Shown piece after piece: positions 9,366-16,854 of a DNA stretch of 64,000 bases; positions within the stretch are counted from its first letter, which is position 1, and each line of letters starts with the position of its first letter. The stretch is from Castellaniella hirudinis (GTDB taxonomy: Bacteria; Pseudomonadota; Gammaproteobacteria; Burkholderiales; Burkholderiaceae_B), in assembly GCF_042651965.1 (NCBI RefSeq), contig NZ_JBHSDY010000002.1, forward strand, positions 434,001 through 498,000, given 5' to 3'. Position numbers and translations under genes: made by a program. The notes under the pieces were generated by a model, which was given only the letters and a program-made list of their open reading frames with translations, had not been told where the DNA came from and ran no database searches.

Positions 9366-9702
9366 CTACCGGTCCCAAGGAACGAGGCGTGGTCTTTCCT
9401 CGTTGCGCACTTTCTGGCCGGATGGCGTGACTGAGCGCTGGTGTCTATGCAGCGCGCTCAAGCCCGCACGGAGGCGAAGAAATGTGCTCACGAAGCGATT
9501 TCGCAGTCCTGAAGCTGCCTGGCCTTCAATTAGGGACACGCTGAACTTCGAAATAGACCTCCCCGGCATCAACGCAACGCCCTCAATGCCACCCAGTGCC
9601 GACTCCAAGGCTTGCCGGTATCTCAATTCGGCCTCTTGGCTCACACTGAGCGAGAGTGCAGGATGGTGAAGGTGAAGGTGACTGTATAGGCGTACTGCAT
9701 AG
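9366..9702 (-). pseudogene. Possible frameshifted small gene in a gene-poor gap
   Basis: The interval 9259-9850 holds no confident gene. On the minus strand an ATG near 9702, preceded by GAGG at a good distance, opens MQYAYTVTFTF and then hits a stop. An open frame of about 92 codons (9366-9644), offset by one frame, continues from a GTG inside the same stretch. The switch falls in a short repeat of AAGGTG units (plus strand near 9670), a plausible slippage site. No family was recognised, so this may be a decayed gene or chance. An inverted repeat ACTGCATA...TATGCAGT flanks the start (about 9694-9735). Confidence 0.3.
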
Positions 9703-9850
9703 TGATATCCTCAATTACTGGGTTTTTATGCAGTAATACTGAGAAGTATGCAATTGCAGCACGCCCCAGTTGGACGTTCTGTAAAAGTGGACGGAATCTA
9801 GTGCCCTTCAACTGATAAGTCGGAGCTCCGATTCAATAGAGCGCGGATCT

Positions 9851-10756
9851 TCAGCGAAATATCAATGCCTGATGCGCGGCCGTGCCCGCCTGCGCGCCAT
9901 CGCCAACGGCGAACGAGACGCTGCCCGCCATGCGCGCGGCATCGCCGCAGGCAAACACCCCCGGCACCGACGTTTCCTTGAATTCGTTGGTATGAATGTA
10001 CCGACCGAGGAGTCCCTCCTCCATGGCGCACCCCAGTTCCTCGGCGATTGGACTGGCCACACGCGTTCGGCTAGCGACAAACAAGCCATCGAATGCGAGA
10101 AGCCTGTCGTCTACAAGTTCGACCGTCGCCGATTCAATGATGCGCCGAATGGCTGTGGGTTCGAGGATAACGCCGCGACGCTGCAGACCGCTCCGCTGGG
10201 TCTCATCGGGAATGGCGCTGCCATTGATCAGCAGCGTCACCCGTCCCCAATCAGGCAGCATCATCGCCTGATGCAGCGAAACGTCGCCCACGCCGATCAC
10301 GCCGATGCGGCCCTGCGCCAACTCATAGCCGTGGCAGTACGGGCAGTGAAATATGCTACGGCCCCATCTATCCGACAAACCATCGATTTCCGGCAGATCG
10401 TCAACGACACCCAAGGCAAGGACCAGAACCCTAGCATGGAAATCCTGGCCTCGCTCATCCTGCACGGTGAACCTATCTTGCGTCCGTCGTGCATGAGTCG
10501 CCTTGCCTTCAAGCCACTGGACTGTTAGATAGGCTTGAACTTGCTCACGACCAACCGCGGCGATCGCATCCGGTGACCGGCCATCCTGGCCCAGAAAGCC
10601 GTGCGACGTGGCCGCAAAACGGTTGCGGCGCACGCCGGCATCGATCACCAGCACGCGCCGCCTCGCCCGGGCGAGCTGCATGGCCGCCGCCTGGCCGGCA
10701 TAGCTGCCGCCGATCACGATCACATCGAAGTGCTCCTGGGTGCTTGCAATAGACAT
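9851..10756 (-). CDS. Thioredoxin-reductase-like FAD/NAD(P) oxidoreductase
   Basis: 301 residues. There is an N-terminal FAD-binding GGSYAGQAAA motif (about residue 16), the redox pair CPYC (C138, C141) in the position typical of thioredoxin reductases, a second nucleotide-binding segment (GVGDVS) and the C-terminal FAD motif GVFACGDAARM. These enzymes shuttle electrons from NAD(P)H to a disulfide. The gene is in the minus-strand unit that begins with a 72-residue protein and is driven from the divergent promoter holding the palindrome at 11057. Low-zinc induction is inferred. The physiological partner is unknown; no thioredoxin gene is adjacent. Confidence 0.88.
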   Translation of the reverse strand: MSIASTQEHFDVIVIGGSYAGQAAAMQLARARRRVLVIDAGVRRNRFAATSHGFLGQDGRSPDAIAAVGREQVQAYLTVQWLEGKATHARRTQDRFTVQDERGQDFHARVLVLALGVVDDLPEIDGLSDRWGRSIFHCPYCHGYELAQGRIGVIGVGDVSLHQAMMLPDWGRVTLLINGSAIPDETQRSGLQRRGVILEPTAIRRIIESATVELVDDRLLAFDGLFVASRTRVASPIAEELGCAMEEGLLGRYIHTNEFKETSVPGVFACGDAARMAGSVSFAVGDGAQAGTAAHQALIFR

Positions 10757-10780
10757 ATTTAAATCTCCAATGGCAATTGG

Positions 10781-10999
10781 TCACATGCCGGCCAGTTCAC
10801 GCGAGGCACGCTCGAACCATTTCCGCACCGCCCGCCAGTGTGGATCGCCATACCGGCGGCGAAACCGCTGGGTTTCGGTTTCCTCCAACGCCTCGTTGCG
10901 CCAGACGCTCAAGCGCTGTTCCACATACTGCGGCGTGAGCGCAATACCGCATTCGACGGTGATGCAATGGCGCCATTGCTCATACGACTGGGGAATCAT
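10781..10999 (-). CDS. Conserved-looking 72-residue protein, divergent from zur
   Basis: A compact protein with no signal or membrane segment. It opens MIPQSYEQWRHCITVECGI and has two Cys (C12, C17) plus many Arg and Glu. The ATG lies 58 bp from the palindrome at 11057-11076, and the stop is 24 bp before the flavoprotein gene, so the two form a two-gene unit. I do not recognise a defined family, although the composition and position argue for a real gene. The HC...EC pattern could bind metal, which is speculation. Confidence 0.7.
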   Translation of the reverse strand: MIPQSYEQWRHCITVECGIALTPQYVEQRLSVWRNEALEETETQRFRRRYGDPHWRAVRKWFERASRELAGM

Positions 11000-11056
11000 G
11001 GTATTCCACTTCCTACTTCGGCGACGATTATCAACGACATTCTTTCATCCAATAAT

Positions 11057-11076
11057 GTTATGTTATAACATAACGT
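11057..11076. promoter_or_regulatory. Zur-type operator in divergent promoter
   Basis: The core 11058-11075, GTTATGTTATAACATAAC, is a perfect 18-bp palindrome. It shares the centre ATGTTATAACAT with Zur sites of proteobacteria and with two further sites in this window (27159 and 30230). It lies between the 72-residue gene (minus, ATG at 10999) and zur (plus, ATG at 11107), so it can control both and would make zur autoregulated. Confidence 0.85.
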
Positions 11077-11106
11077 TTATTAGCCCATGAACCCTACGGG
11101 CATGAC

Positions 11107-11508
11107 ATGAACAGGCACGCAAAACTGACGGGTAATCAGCGTCGAATACTGCAGGCGTTGTCGCGGGCTGACAGCCCGTTGGGCGCCTATGCCCTGCTGG
11201 AGCGTGTCGGGCTCAGCGGGCCAGCCCAGGTCTACCGCGCGCTGGACAAGTTGATGGCGCTGGGGCTGGTGCGGCGACTGGAAAGCTTGAACGCCTATGT
11301 GCGCTCATCGGAACGGGACGCATCGCGCCCCACCGCATTCGCGATCTGCGATCAGTGTGGGCATATCGACCAATTGGTCGACGGTTCGCTCGCCCAGTGC
11401 CTGCAACGTTTGGCGAACGGCCGTGCCTTCGAGTTCCGCCGTGCGGTCATCGAGGTGCATGGCAAGTGCTCCGCATGCTGTGCCAGCGAACAGGCAGGAC
11501 ACGATTGA
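11107..11508 (+). CDS. zur: Fur-family zinc uptake regulator (Zur)
   Basis: 133 residues. A winged-helix DNA-binding half (LTGNQRRILQAL, AYALLERVGLSGPAQVYRALDKL) is followed by a dimerisation half with the structural zinc pairs CDQC (C81, C84) and CSAC (C121, C124). The absence of Fur-type His-rich sites and the GLVRRLESLNAY segment match Zur rather than Fur. With zinc bound it would repress from the palindrome 31 bp upstream. The genes behind it (COG0523 GTPases, folE2, hisI2, L36) are classic Zur targets, which supports the call. A second Zur-like gene lies at 29581-30105. Confidence 0.9.
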   Translation: MNRHAKLTGNQRRILQALSRADSPLGAYALLERVGLSGPAQVYRALDKLMALGLVRRLESLNAYVRSSERDASRPTAFAICDQCGHIDQLVDGSLAQCLQRLANGRAFEFRRAVIEVHGKCSACCASEQAGHD

Positions 11509-11556
11509 CGCGCATGGGCGCCAACAGACCCATTTTTATGACATGAGATATCGAAC

Positions 11557-12786
11557 ATGAGCCCAGCGACTTCCCACCTTGATCCGCGCTTGCCCGTCAC
11601 CGTCCTGTCAGGCTTTCTTGGCGCCGGCAAGACAACCCTGCTCAACCACATTCTCAACAATCGCGAGGGCCGCCGCGTGGCGGTCATCGTCAACGACATG
11701 AGCGAGGTCAACATCGACGCCGCGCTGGTGCGCGAGGGCGGCGCCGAACTGTCCCGCACCGACGAGAAGCTGGTGGAGATGAGCAACGGCTGCATCTGCT
11801 GCACGCTGCGCGAGGATCTTCTGCTCGAAGTGGACTGCTTGGCCAAAGAAGGCAGGTTCGATCAGCTCGTCATCGAATCCACCGGCATTTCCGAACCTCT
11901 GCCGGTGGCGGAAACCTTCACCTTCGAAGGCGAGGACGGCCGCAGCCTGGGCGAGGTGGCCCGCCTGGACACCATGGTGACGGTGGTCGATGCCTGCAAC
12001 TTCCTGCGCGACTATGGTTCGCGCGACAGCCTGCAGGCACGTGGCGAGTCGATGGGCGAAGAAGACGAACGCACCGTGGTGGACCTGCTGATCGAGCAAA
12101 TCGAGTTCTGCGATGTCCTCGTGCTCAACAAGGTGGATCTCATCGATGAGCATGAGCGCGAACGGTTGATGGCCATCCTGCACAAACTGAATCCGCGGGC
12201 ACGAATCGAAGTCGCCGAATTCGGCAAAGTGCCGCTGGATCGTGTGCTGGACACGGGCCTGTTCGACTTCCAGGAAGCATCCAAGGCGCCGGGGTGGCTG
12301 CAGGAACTGCGTGGCACCCACACCCCCGAGACCGAGGAGTACGGCATCCGCAGCTTCGTCTACCAGGCGCGCCGGCCGTTCCATCCGCAGCGCTTCCAAG
12401 CATTCTTACAAAGCGAATGGCCAGGCGTCGTGCGTTCCAAGGGCTTCTACTGGCTGGCCAGCCACCCGACGATGGCAGGCTCCTGGTCGCAGGCGGGTGC
12501 CGTGGTGCGGCACGGTCCGGCCGGCACCTGGTGGGCGGCCATGCCGCCGGAGCGCTGGCCGCAGGATCCAGAAACCGTCCGTCTGATCCGCAGCAAATGG
12601 GATGAGCGCGTAGGCGATGCCCGCCAGGAACTCGTGCTGATCGGCATGGATATGGACGAGCGCGCGCTGCGGGAGGGACTGGATGCCTGTCTGCTGACCG
12701 ATGAGGAAATGGGCCTGGGCCCGGATGTCTGGCAGCAGTGGCCGACGCCCTTTGAAGAATGGCCTGAACGTCAACCCGCATTCTAG
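11557..12786 (+). CDS. COG0523 metal chaperone GTPase (ZigA-like)
   Basis: 409 residues. Walker A GFLGAGKTT lies at residues 19-27, the metal-binding GCICC motif of COG0523 at 78-82, a base-recognition NKVD near residue 191, and a C-terminal CobW domain follows. Members induced by zinc starvation act as zinc chaperones; ZigA and ZNG1 are the characterised types. The length and the ending fit the ZigA subgroup. It is 48 bp downstream of zur and heads the long low-zinc operon. It likely delivers zinc to a priority client such as a GTP cyclohydrolase or aminopeptidase, but the client cannot be read from the sequence. Confidence 0.93.
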   Translation: MSPATSHLDPRLPVTVLSGFLGAGKTTLLNHILNNREGRRVAVIVNDMSEVNIDAALVREGGAELSRTDEKLVEMSNGCICCTLREDLLLEVDCLAKEGRFDQLVIESTGISEPLPVAETFTFEGEDGRSLGEVARLDTMVTVVDACNFLRDYGSRDSLQARGESMGEEDERTVVDLLIEQIEFCDVLVLNKVDLIDEHERERLMAILHKLNPRARIEVAEFGKVPLDRVLDTGLFDFQEASKAPGWLQELRGTHTPETEEYGIRSFVYQARRPFHPQRFQAFLQSEWPGVVRSKGFYWLASHPTMAGSWSQAGAVVRHGPAGTWWAAMPPERWPQDPETVRLIRSKWDERVGDARQELVLIGMDMDERALREGLDACLLTDEEMGLGPDVWQQWPTPFEEWPERQPAF

Positions 12787-12801
12787 GTGGTATTTACGCG
12801 C

Positions 12802-13293
12802 ATGACGACACCCTCGCAACCACATGTCGATCAAGAAGAGATCCAGGCGCAATTGGTTCAGGACTTCGTTTGCTTGCCGGATTGGCCGCAACGCTACCAG
12901 TACTTGATCGATCTTGGGAGAAAGCTGCAGCAGTTTCCGCAAGAGTTTCGAGTCGAACAGAACGAAGTGCATGGCTGCCAAGCCAGTGTCTGGCTAAAGC
13001 CGGATTGCCGTGGTGGCCGTATTTATTTCACGGGCACCAGCGACTCGCTGATCGTTGCTGGCTTGATGGCGCTCCTGTTTCGCATCTACTCAGGCAGAAC
13101 CTTCTGCGACGTATTGACGACATCTCCCTGGTCCCTCAAGGAAATGGGGCTGCACCACCATCTATCGCCACAACGGGCAACGGGCTTGGCCGGCATGGTC
13201 GAGCGCATGCGCGAATTCGCTCTGGGATGCAGCCAGCAATCACCTTCGAGCAATACCTGCACACATGGCAACTTGGACCATGCCGCCAACTAA
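12802..13293 (+). CDS. SufE-family sulfur acceptor protein
   Basis: 163 residues with the SufE core: LVQDFVCLPDWPQRYQYLIDLG, then NEVHGCQASVWL with the sulfur-accepting Cys, and LMALLFRIYSGR. SufE/CsdE proteins take persulfide sulfur from a cysteine desulfurase for Fe-S cluster assembly. The tail of about 25 residues after the domain is poorly structured. I chose ATG 12802 because AGGTGG lies just upstream; GTG 12787 is also in frame. No desulfurase gene is adjacent. Its presence in a zinc-starvation operon suggests replacement or boosting of Fe-S assembly, which is an inference. Confidence 0.85.
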   Translation: MTTPSQPHVDQEEIQAQLVQDFVCLPDWPQRYQYLIDLGRKLQQFPQEFRVEQNEVHGCQASVWLKPDCRGGRIYFTGTSDSLIVAGLMALLFRIYSGRTFCDVLTTSPWSLKEMGLHHHLSPQRATGLAGMVERMREFALGCSQQSPSSNTCTHGNLDHAAN

Positions 13294-13304
13294 TCGAGCA
13301 TAAA

Positions 13305-14228
13305 TTGGATACTGTACTGACCGACCTTCCCGACGTTTCCATCACTGAATCCTCGCCCAACCTGAGCGGTTTGCAATGGGTGGGGATGCAAGGCATGGAC
13401 TTGCCGATCCAGATCGCGGAGGCGGACTACCGGCGCGAGGTCCATGCGCGCGCCGATGTCCAAGTCAATCTGCCGGCGCCACAGATGAAGGGCATACACA
13501 TGTCCCGCCTGTATCGGTTGATGGATGGGTTGGACACAGTAGAAGCGGTCACGCCCGCTTTATTGCACCAGGTGTTGCATGCGATGGTGGAAAGCCACCA
13601 GGATTGCGAAACGACCAGTGCGCGATTGCGCCTGTCATTCGATCTGCTGGTTCGCCGCCCTGCCCTGGTGAGCGCAGAACTGGCGGGCTGGAAAGCCTAC
13701 CCCATCGAGCTGCGTGCCACCCTCCAACAGGGGCAGTACACGCTCGAAGCACAGGCTACGGTCGCGTACTCCTCCACCTGCCCATGCTCGGCGGCGCTGG
13801 CCCGACAACTGGTCGAGCAGGCGTTCCTGGATGCTTTCTCTGAACGCGACAACGTCACGCCTGCCAGGGTGGCAGACTGGCTGCGCCAGCATGCCACCCT
13901 GGCCACGCCCCACAGCCAGCGCAGCGAAGCCCGCGTCACGGTAACGCTCGCGCCGCAGGCGCCTACCCTGGGCCTGATCGCCTTGATCGATGGTGTCGAA
14001 CAAGCGGTGGGCACGCCCGTACAGACCGCGGTCAAGCGCGCCGACGAACAGGCCTTCGCCGCCCTGAACGGCCAGAACCTGATGTTCGTCGAGGACGCCG
14101 CGCGCCGCATCCAGGCCGGCCTGCGTGGCCGGTTCCATCGCCCGCGCGTCCATGTGCGCCATCTCGAAAGCCTGCATCCCCATGATGCGGTCGCCTGGGC
14201 GAACGACGAATTAAGCGAGAATCTATGA
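13305..14228 (+). CDS. folE2: GTP cyclohydrolase FolE2 (type IB)
   Basis: About 307 residues. It starts with the family pattern LPDVSITES...LQWVGMQGMDLP and carries the catalytic Cys in STCPCSAALARQ, plus the C-terminal RVHVRHLESLHPHDAVAW. FolE2 makes dihydroneopterin triphosphate for folate without strictly needing zinc (it can use Mn or Fe), so it replaces zinc-dependent FolE in zinc shortage. The start is uncertain: TTG 13305 has a GAG upstream and gives the normal length, while ATG 13227 would overlap sufE. The stop overlaps the next gene by four bases (ATGA). Confidence 0.92.
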   Translation: MDTVLTDLPDVSITESSPNLSGLQWVGMQGMDLPIQIAEADYRREVHARADVQVNLPAPQMKGIHMSRLYRLMDGLDTVEAVTPALLHQVLHAMVESHQDCETTSARLRLSFDLLVRRPALVSAELAGWKAYPIELRATLQQGQYTLEAQATVAYSSTCPCSAALARQLVEQAFLDAFSERDNVTPARVADWLRQHATLATPHSQRSEARVTVTLAPQAPTLGLIALIDGVEQAVGTPVQTAVKRADEQAFAALNGQNLMFVEDAARRIQAGLRGRFHRPRVHVRHLESLHPHDAVAWANDELSENL

Positions 14229-15361
14229 GCCCTTCCGCCTCCCCTCTGATACCCGTGACGCTGCTGACCGGCTTTCTAGGCAGCGGCAAGACCACGGTGC
14301 TAAACCACCTGGTACGCCAGCCCGAATTGGCCGATGCGCTCGTCATCATCAATGAGTTCGGCGAGATGTCGCTGGATCATATGCTGGTGGCGCACAGTAC
14401 CGAGAACCTCATCATGGAGATGAGCAGCGGCTGCCTGTGCTGCACCATCCGGGGCGATCTGGTTCAGACGCTTCGAGATGTGGCATGGCGGTTCTCTCGC
14501 GAGGGCCAGCGACAGTTCCGCCGCGTGGTCATCGAGACCACCGGTCTGGCCGATCCGGCACCGATCGTGCACACGCTGATGACGCACCCGCAGGTCGCCA
14601 ACCGGTATCGGCTGGACGGCATCGTTGTCACCCTGGACTTGGCCACAGGCGATGCCACCCTGGACCTCCACCCGGAGGCCGTGCGCCAGGCGGCCATCGC
14701 CGATTGTCTGCTGCTCACCAAGGCGGACGTGGCCGATACCGAGACGCGCGATGCGCTCATGCGCCGGCTTGCGGCGATTAACCCGGCCGCGCCGCGCTGG
14801 GAGGTTCTGCACGGGGAGGTCAGCGCATCGAAGGTGCTGGCTCTGGGGCTGTTCTCGACCCAGGGCAAAGCGCCCGATGTCGAGCGATGGCTGCGCGAGG
14901 AAGCCTACACGGACGATGCGCACAGCCACGGCCATACCCACGTTCACCATCATGGAAACGAAGACGGGCATGGCCATGATGACTCGGTTGCCCATCACCA
15001 CCACGGTCATCATCATGACATCAATCGTCATGACGACCACATCCGTGCGTTCTGCTTCGCGGTGGACGAGCCGATTCCCGCAGAGATCCTTGCCGCCTGG
15101 CTGGACGTGCTACTGGGCTTCATCGGCGCCGACATCCTGCGTGTCAAGGGCATCCTGAACATCGAAGGCAGCGACAAGCCGATGGTCATCCACGGGGTGC
15201 AGCATATTTTTCATCCTCCTGCGACGCTCCCGGCCTGGCCCAGCGAGGACAGGCGCTCGCGCCTGGTGTTCATCACCCGGGACGTCAGCCGCGAAGCCAT
15301 CGAAGAGACCTTTCGCGCCTTTCACAATGTCTTGCCCCAAGCGTGGGAGGCCGCCGCATGA
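14225..15361 (+). CDS. COG0523 GTPase with His-rich metal-binding loop
   Basis: 378 residues. Walker A GFLGSGKTT is at 16-24, GCLCC at 69-73, and a His-rich segment of roughly 40 residues (about 235-275; HGHTHVHHHG, HHHHGHHHD) lies before the C-terminal CobW domain. The His-rich loop is typical of zinc- or cobalt-storing COG0523 proteins. It differs from the ZigA-like paralogue upstream, which lacks it. It overlaps folE2 by ATGA, so translation is probably coupled. The two paralogues in one operon suggest a division of labour: one may buffer metal and the other deliver it. Confidence 0.92.
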   Translation: MSPSASPLIPVTLLTGFLGSGKTTVLNHLVRQPELADALVIINEFGEMSLDHMLVAHSTENLIMEMSSGCLCCTIRGDLVQTLRDVAWRFSREGQRQFRRVVIETTGLADPAPIVHTLMTHPQVANRYRLDGIVVTLDLATGDATLDLHPEAVRQAAIADCLLLTKADVADTETRDALMRRLAAINPAAPRWEVLHGEVSASKVLALGLFSTQGKAPDVERWLREEAYTDDAHSHGHTHVHHHGNEDGHGHDDSVAHHHHGHHHDINRHDDHIRAFCFAVDEPIPAEILAAWLDVLLGFIGADILRVKGILNIEGSDKPMVIHGVQHIFHPPATLPAWPSEDRRSRLVFITRDVSREAIEETFRAFHNVLPQAWEAAA

Positions 15362-16370
15362 TGCCCGATACCCAGCGCAGGGCCATGTCCTGTTCGACGT
15401 CGCCTCCTTCGCGGAATACGGCCGGTTGTCCCGGCGCAAGCCCCAGGACATGATCGCCGGCGCGCGCGTGAAGGTTGCACCCTATAAATGCAACCCGCTG
15501 GATTTCGTCTTGTGGAAGCCCTCCACCCCGGACTTGCCGGGCTGGGACAGCCCTTGGGGCCGAGGACGCCCCGGCTGGCACATCGAATGTTCAGCGATGA
15601 TCGGCCAGCACTTGGGCCATCCGCTGGATATCCACGGCGGCGGCCAGGATCTGATCTTCCCTCATCACGAGAACGAAATTGCCCAGGGTACCTGCGCCCA
15701 CGGCGCGCTCTACTGCCGCACCTGGGTACACAACAGCTTCGTCACCGTGGACGGCCAGAAAATGCCCAAGTCGCTGGGCAACGTGCTGCTGGTGCGCGAC
15801 CTGCTCAGGCAGGCGCCCGGCGAGGCAATCCGGCTGGCGCTGCTATCCAGCCATTACCGCCACCCCCTGGACTGGAACAGCCAGCGCCTGGCTTGTGCCC
15901 GGCATACCCTGCGCCGCCTCTACCAGGCGCTGGAAGGGCCCGATACCTCCGAAACCATCCAGGATATCGGCCCGGATGAGGGCGTTCTGGATGCCTTGGC
16001 CAACGATCTGAATACCCCGGCCGCCCTGGCGCGACTGCACCGGCTGGCAACCGAACTCGAACACGCGCAAACCGATGCCGAACGCATGCGCCTCAAAGCC
16101 CGCTTACGCGCCTCGGGCGCCCCGCTGGGCTTGCTGCAGCGGCCCGCCAGCCAGGCGCTGGCCGAGCTGCACGATGGTCATGGGGATCTACCTGACACCA
16201 TCGATGCCGTTCGGATCGAGCAGTGGGTAGCCGAACGGACACAGGCCCGCGCTCGCCGCGACTTCACGCGCGCCGATGCCATCCGCCGAGAGCTGGAACA
16301 GGCAGGCATCCTCGTGGAGGACACGCCCGCAGGCACCACTTGGCGCGTGTCTGTGGAGGAAGTGCTATGA
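15327..16370 (+). CDS. Cysteinyl-tRNA synthetase-related protein lacking the N-terminal catalytic half
   Basis: 347 residues that align with CysRS only from about residue 125 of a full enzyme (GHVLFDVASFAEYG...DMIAGARVKVAPYK). The Rossmann half with the HIGH motif and the first zinc-ligand Cys is absent. Retained are the later zinc ligands (C88 in WHIECSAM, H113 and E117 in FPHHENE), a variant KMSKS loop (KMPKSLGN, 145-152) and the DALR/C-terminal region. The only in-frame ATG upstream (15327) lies inside the preceding GTPase gene. The start-like ATGATG at 15358, which overlaps that gene's stop, is in another frame, suggesting a deletion that joined a start to the middle of the gene. It cannot aminoacylate as read. 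It may be a decayed gene or a truncated paralogue. Confidence 0.75.
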   Translation: MSCPKRGRPPHDARYPAQGHVLFDVASFAEYGRLSRRKPQDMIAGARVKVAPYKCNPLDFVLWKPSTPDLPGWDSPWGRGRPGWHIECSAMIGQHLGHPLDIHGGGQDLIFPHHENEIAQGTCAHGALYCRTWVHNSFVTVDGQKMPKSLGNVLLVRDLLRQAPGEAIRLALLSSHYRHPLDWNSQRLACARHTLRRLYQALEGPDTSETIQDIGPDEGVLDALANDLNTPAALARLHRLATELEHAQTDAERMRLKARLRASGAPLGLLQRPASQALAELHDGHGDLPDTIDAVRIEQWVAERTQARARRDFTRADAIRRELEQAGILVEDTPAGTTWRVSVEEVL

Positions 16371-16612
16371 CGCCGGCCCGCCTCTTGATCGGCCTGGTTC
16401 GCGTCTACCAGCTCGGCATCAGTCCGCTTCTGGGCCGCAATTGCCGCTTCCATCCCTCCTGCTCTCAGTACGCCGTCGAGGCGCTGCGCACGCATGGGGC
16501 ATTGCGGGGCATATGGCTCACCCTCTGCCGACTCGGGCGCTGCCATCCCCGGCACCCCGGCGGCTACGACCCAGTGCCGCAGCCAGACAAGGCAAAGCGG
16601 TTGACTGGCTGA
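16367..16612 (+). CDS. yidD: YidD membrane protein insertion efficiency factor
   Basis: 81 residues starting at ATG 16367, which overlaps the CysRS-like stop by four bases. It has the YidD core: LIGLVRVYQLGISPLLG, the Cys-bearing CRFHPSCSQYAVEAL, and LCRLGRCHPRHPGGYDPVP. YidD is a small amphipathic inner-membrane-associated protein that helps YidC/Sec insertion. The housekeeping copy normally sits between rnpA and yidC, so this is an extra copy in a zinc-stress operon. The reason is unclear; the paralogue may go with the alternative L36 that follows. Confidence 0.93.
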   Translation: MTPARLLIGLVRVYQLGISPLLGRNCRFHPSCSQYAVEALRTHGALRGIWLTLCRLGRCHPRHPGGYDPVPQPDKAKRLTG

Positions 16613-16707
16613 TCCAGGGGCCAACGCAGTTCATCTTCACATAGGGGCCGATGCGCCATGAAACCATCCTGTTGATTTCTTCCACTTTACTCACAAAGGA
16701 ACCCTGC

Positions 16708-16854
16708 ATGAAAGTCCTCTCCTCTCTGAAAGACGCCAAGACGCGCCACCGCGATTGCCAAGTGGTACGCCGTCGGGGGCGGATCTACGTCATTTGCAAG
16801 TCCAATCCGCGTTTCAAGGCCCGGCAAGGCGGCGCCAAGAACCGGAACGCCTGA
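16708..16854 (+). CDS. rpmJ2: Zinc-independent ribosomal protein L36 paralogue (YkgO type)
   Basis: 48 residues, MKVLSSLKDAKTRHRDCQVV..., closely resembling E. coli YkgO. Canonical L36 binds zinc through Cys, Cys, Cys and His. Here only C17 and C30 remain, with His and Arg at the other two positions, so no zinc ribbon can form. Under zinc starvation such C-minus copies replace the zinc form in ribosomes and free zinc. AAAGGA lies at good spacing upstream of the ATG at 16708. It is a well-established Zur target, strengthening the regulon call. Confidence 0.95.
   Translation: MKVLSSLKDAKTRHRDCQVVRRRGRIYVICKSNPRFKARQGGAKNRNA

Noticed and set aside
12870..13304. Long N-terminal extension for FolE2 reaching into sufE
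   Set aside because: The added residues read as out-of-frame SufE sequence, and FolE2 homology begins close to 13305.
16623..16707. Possible separate Zur site before the L36 gene
   Set aside because: The gap has no ATGTTATAACAT-like dyad; the gene is probably read from the 11057 promoter.
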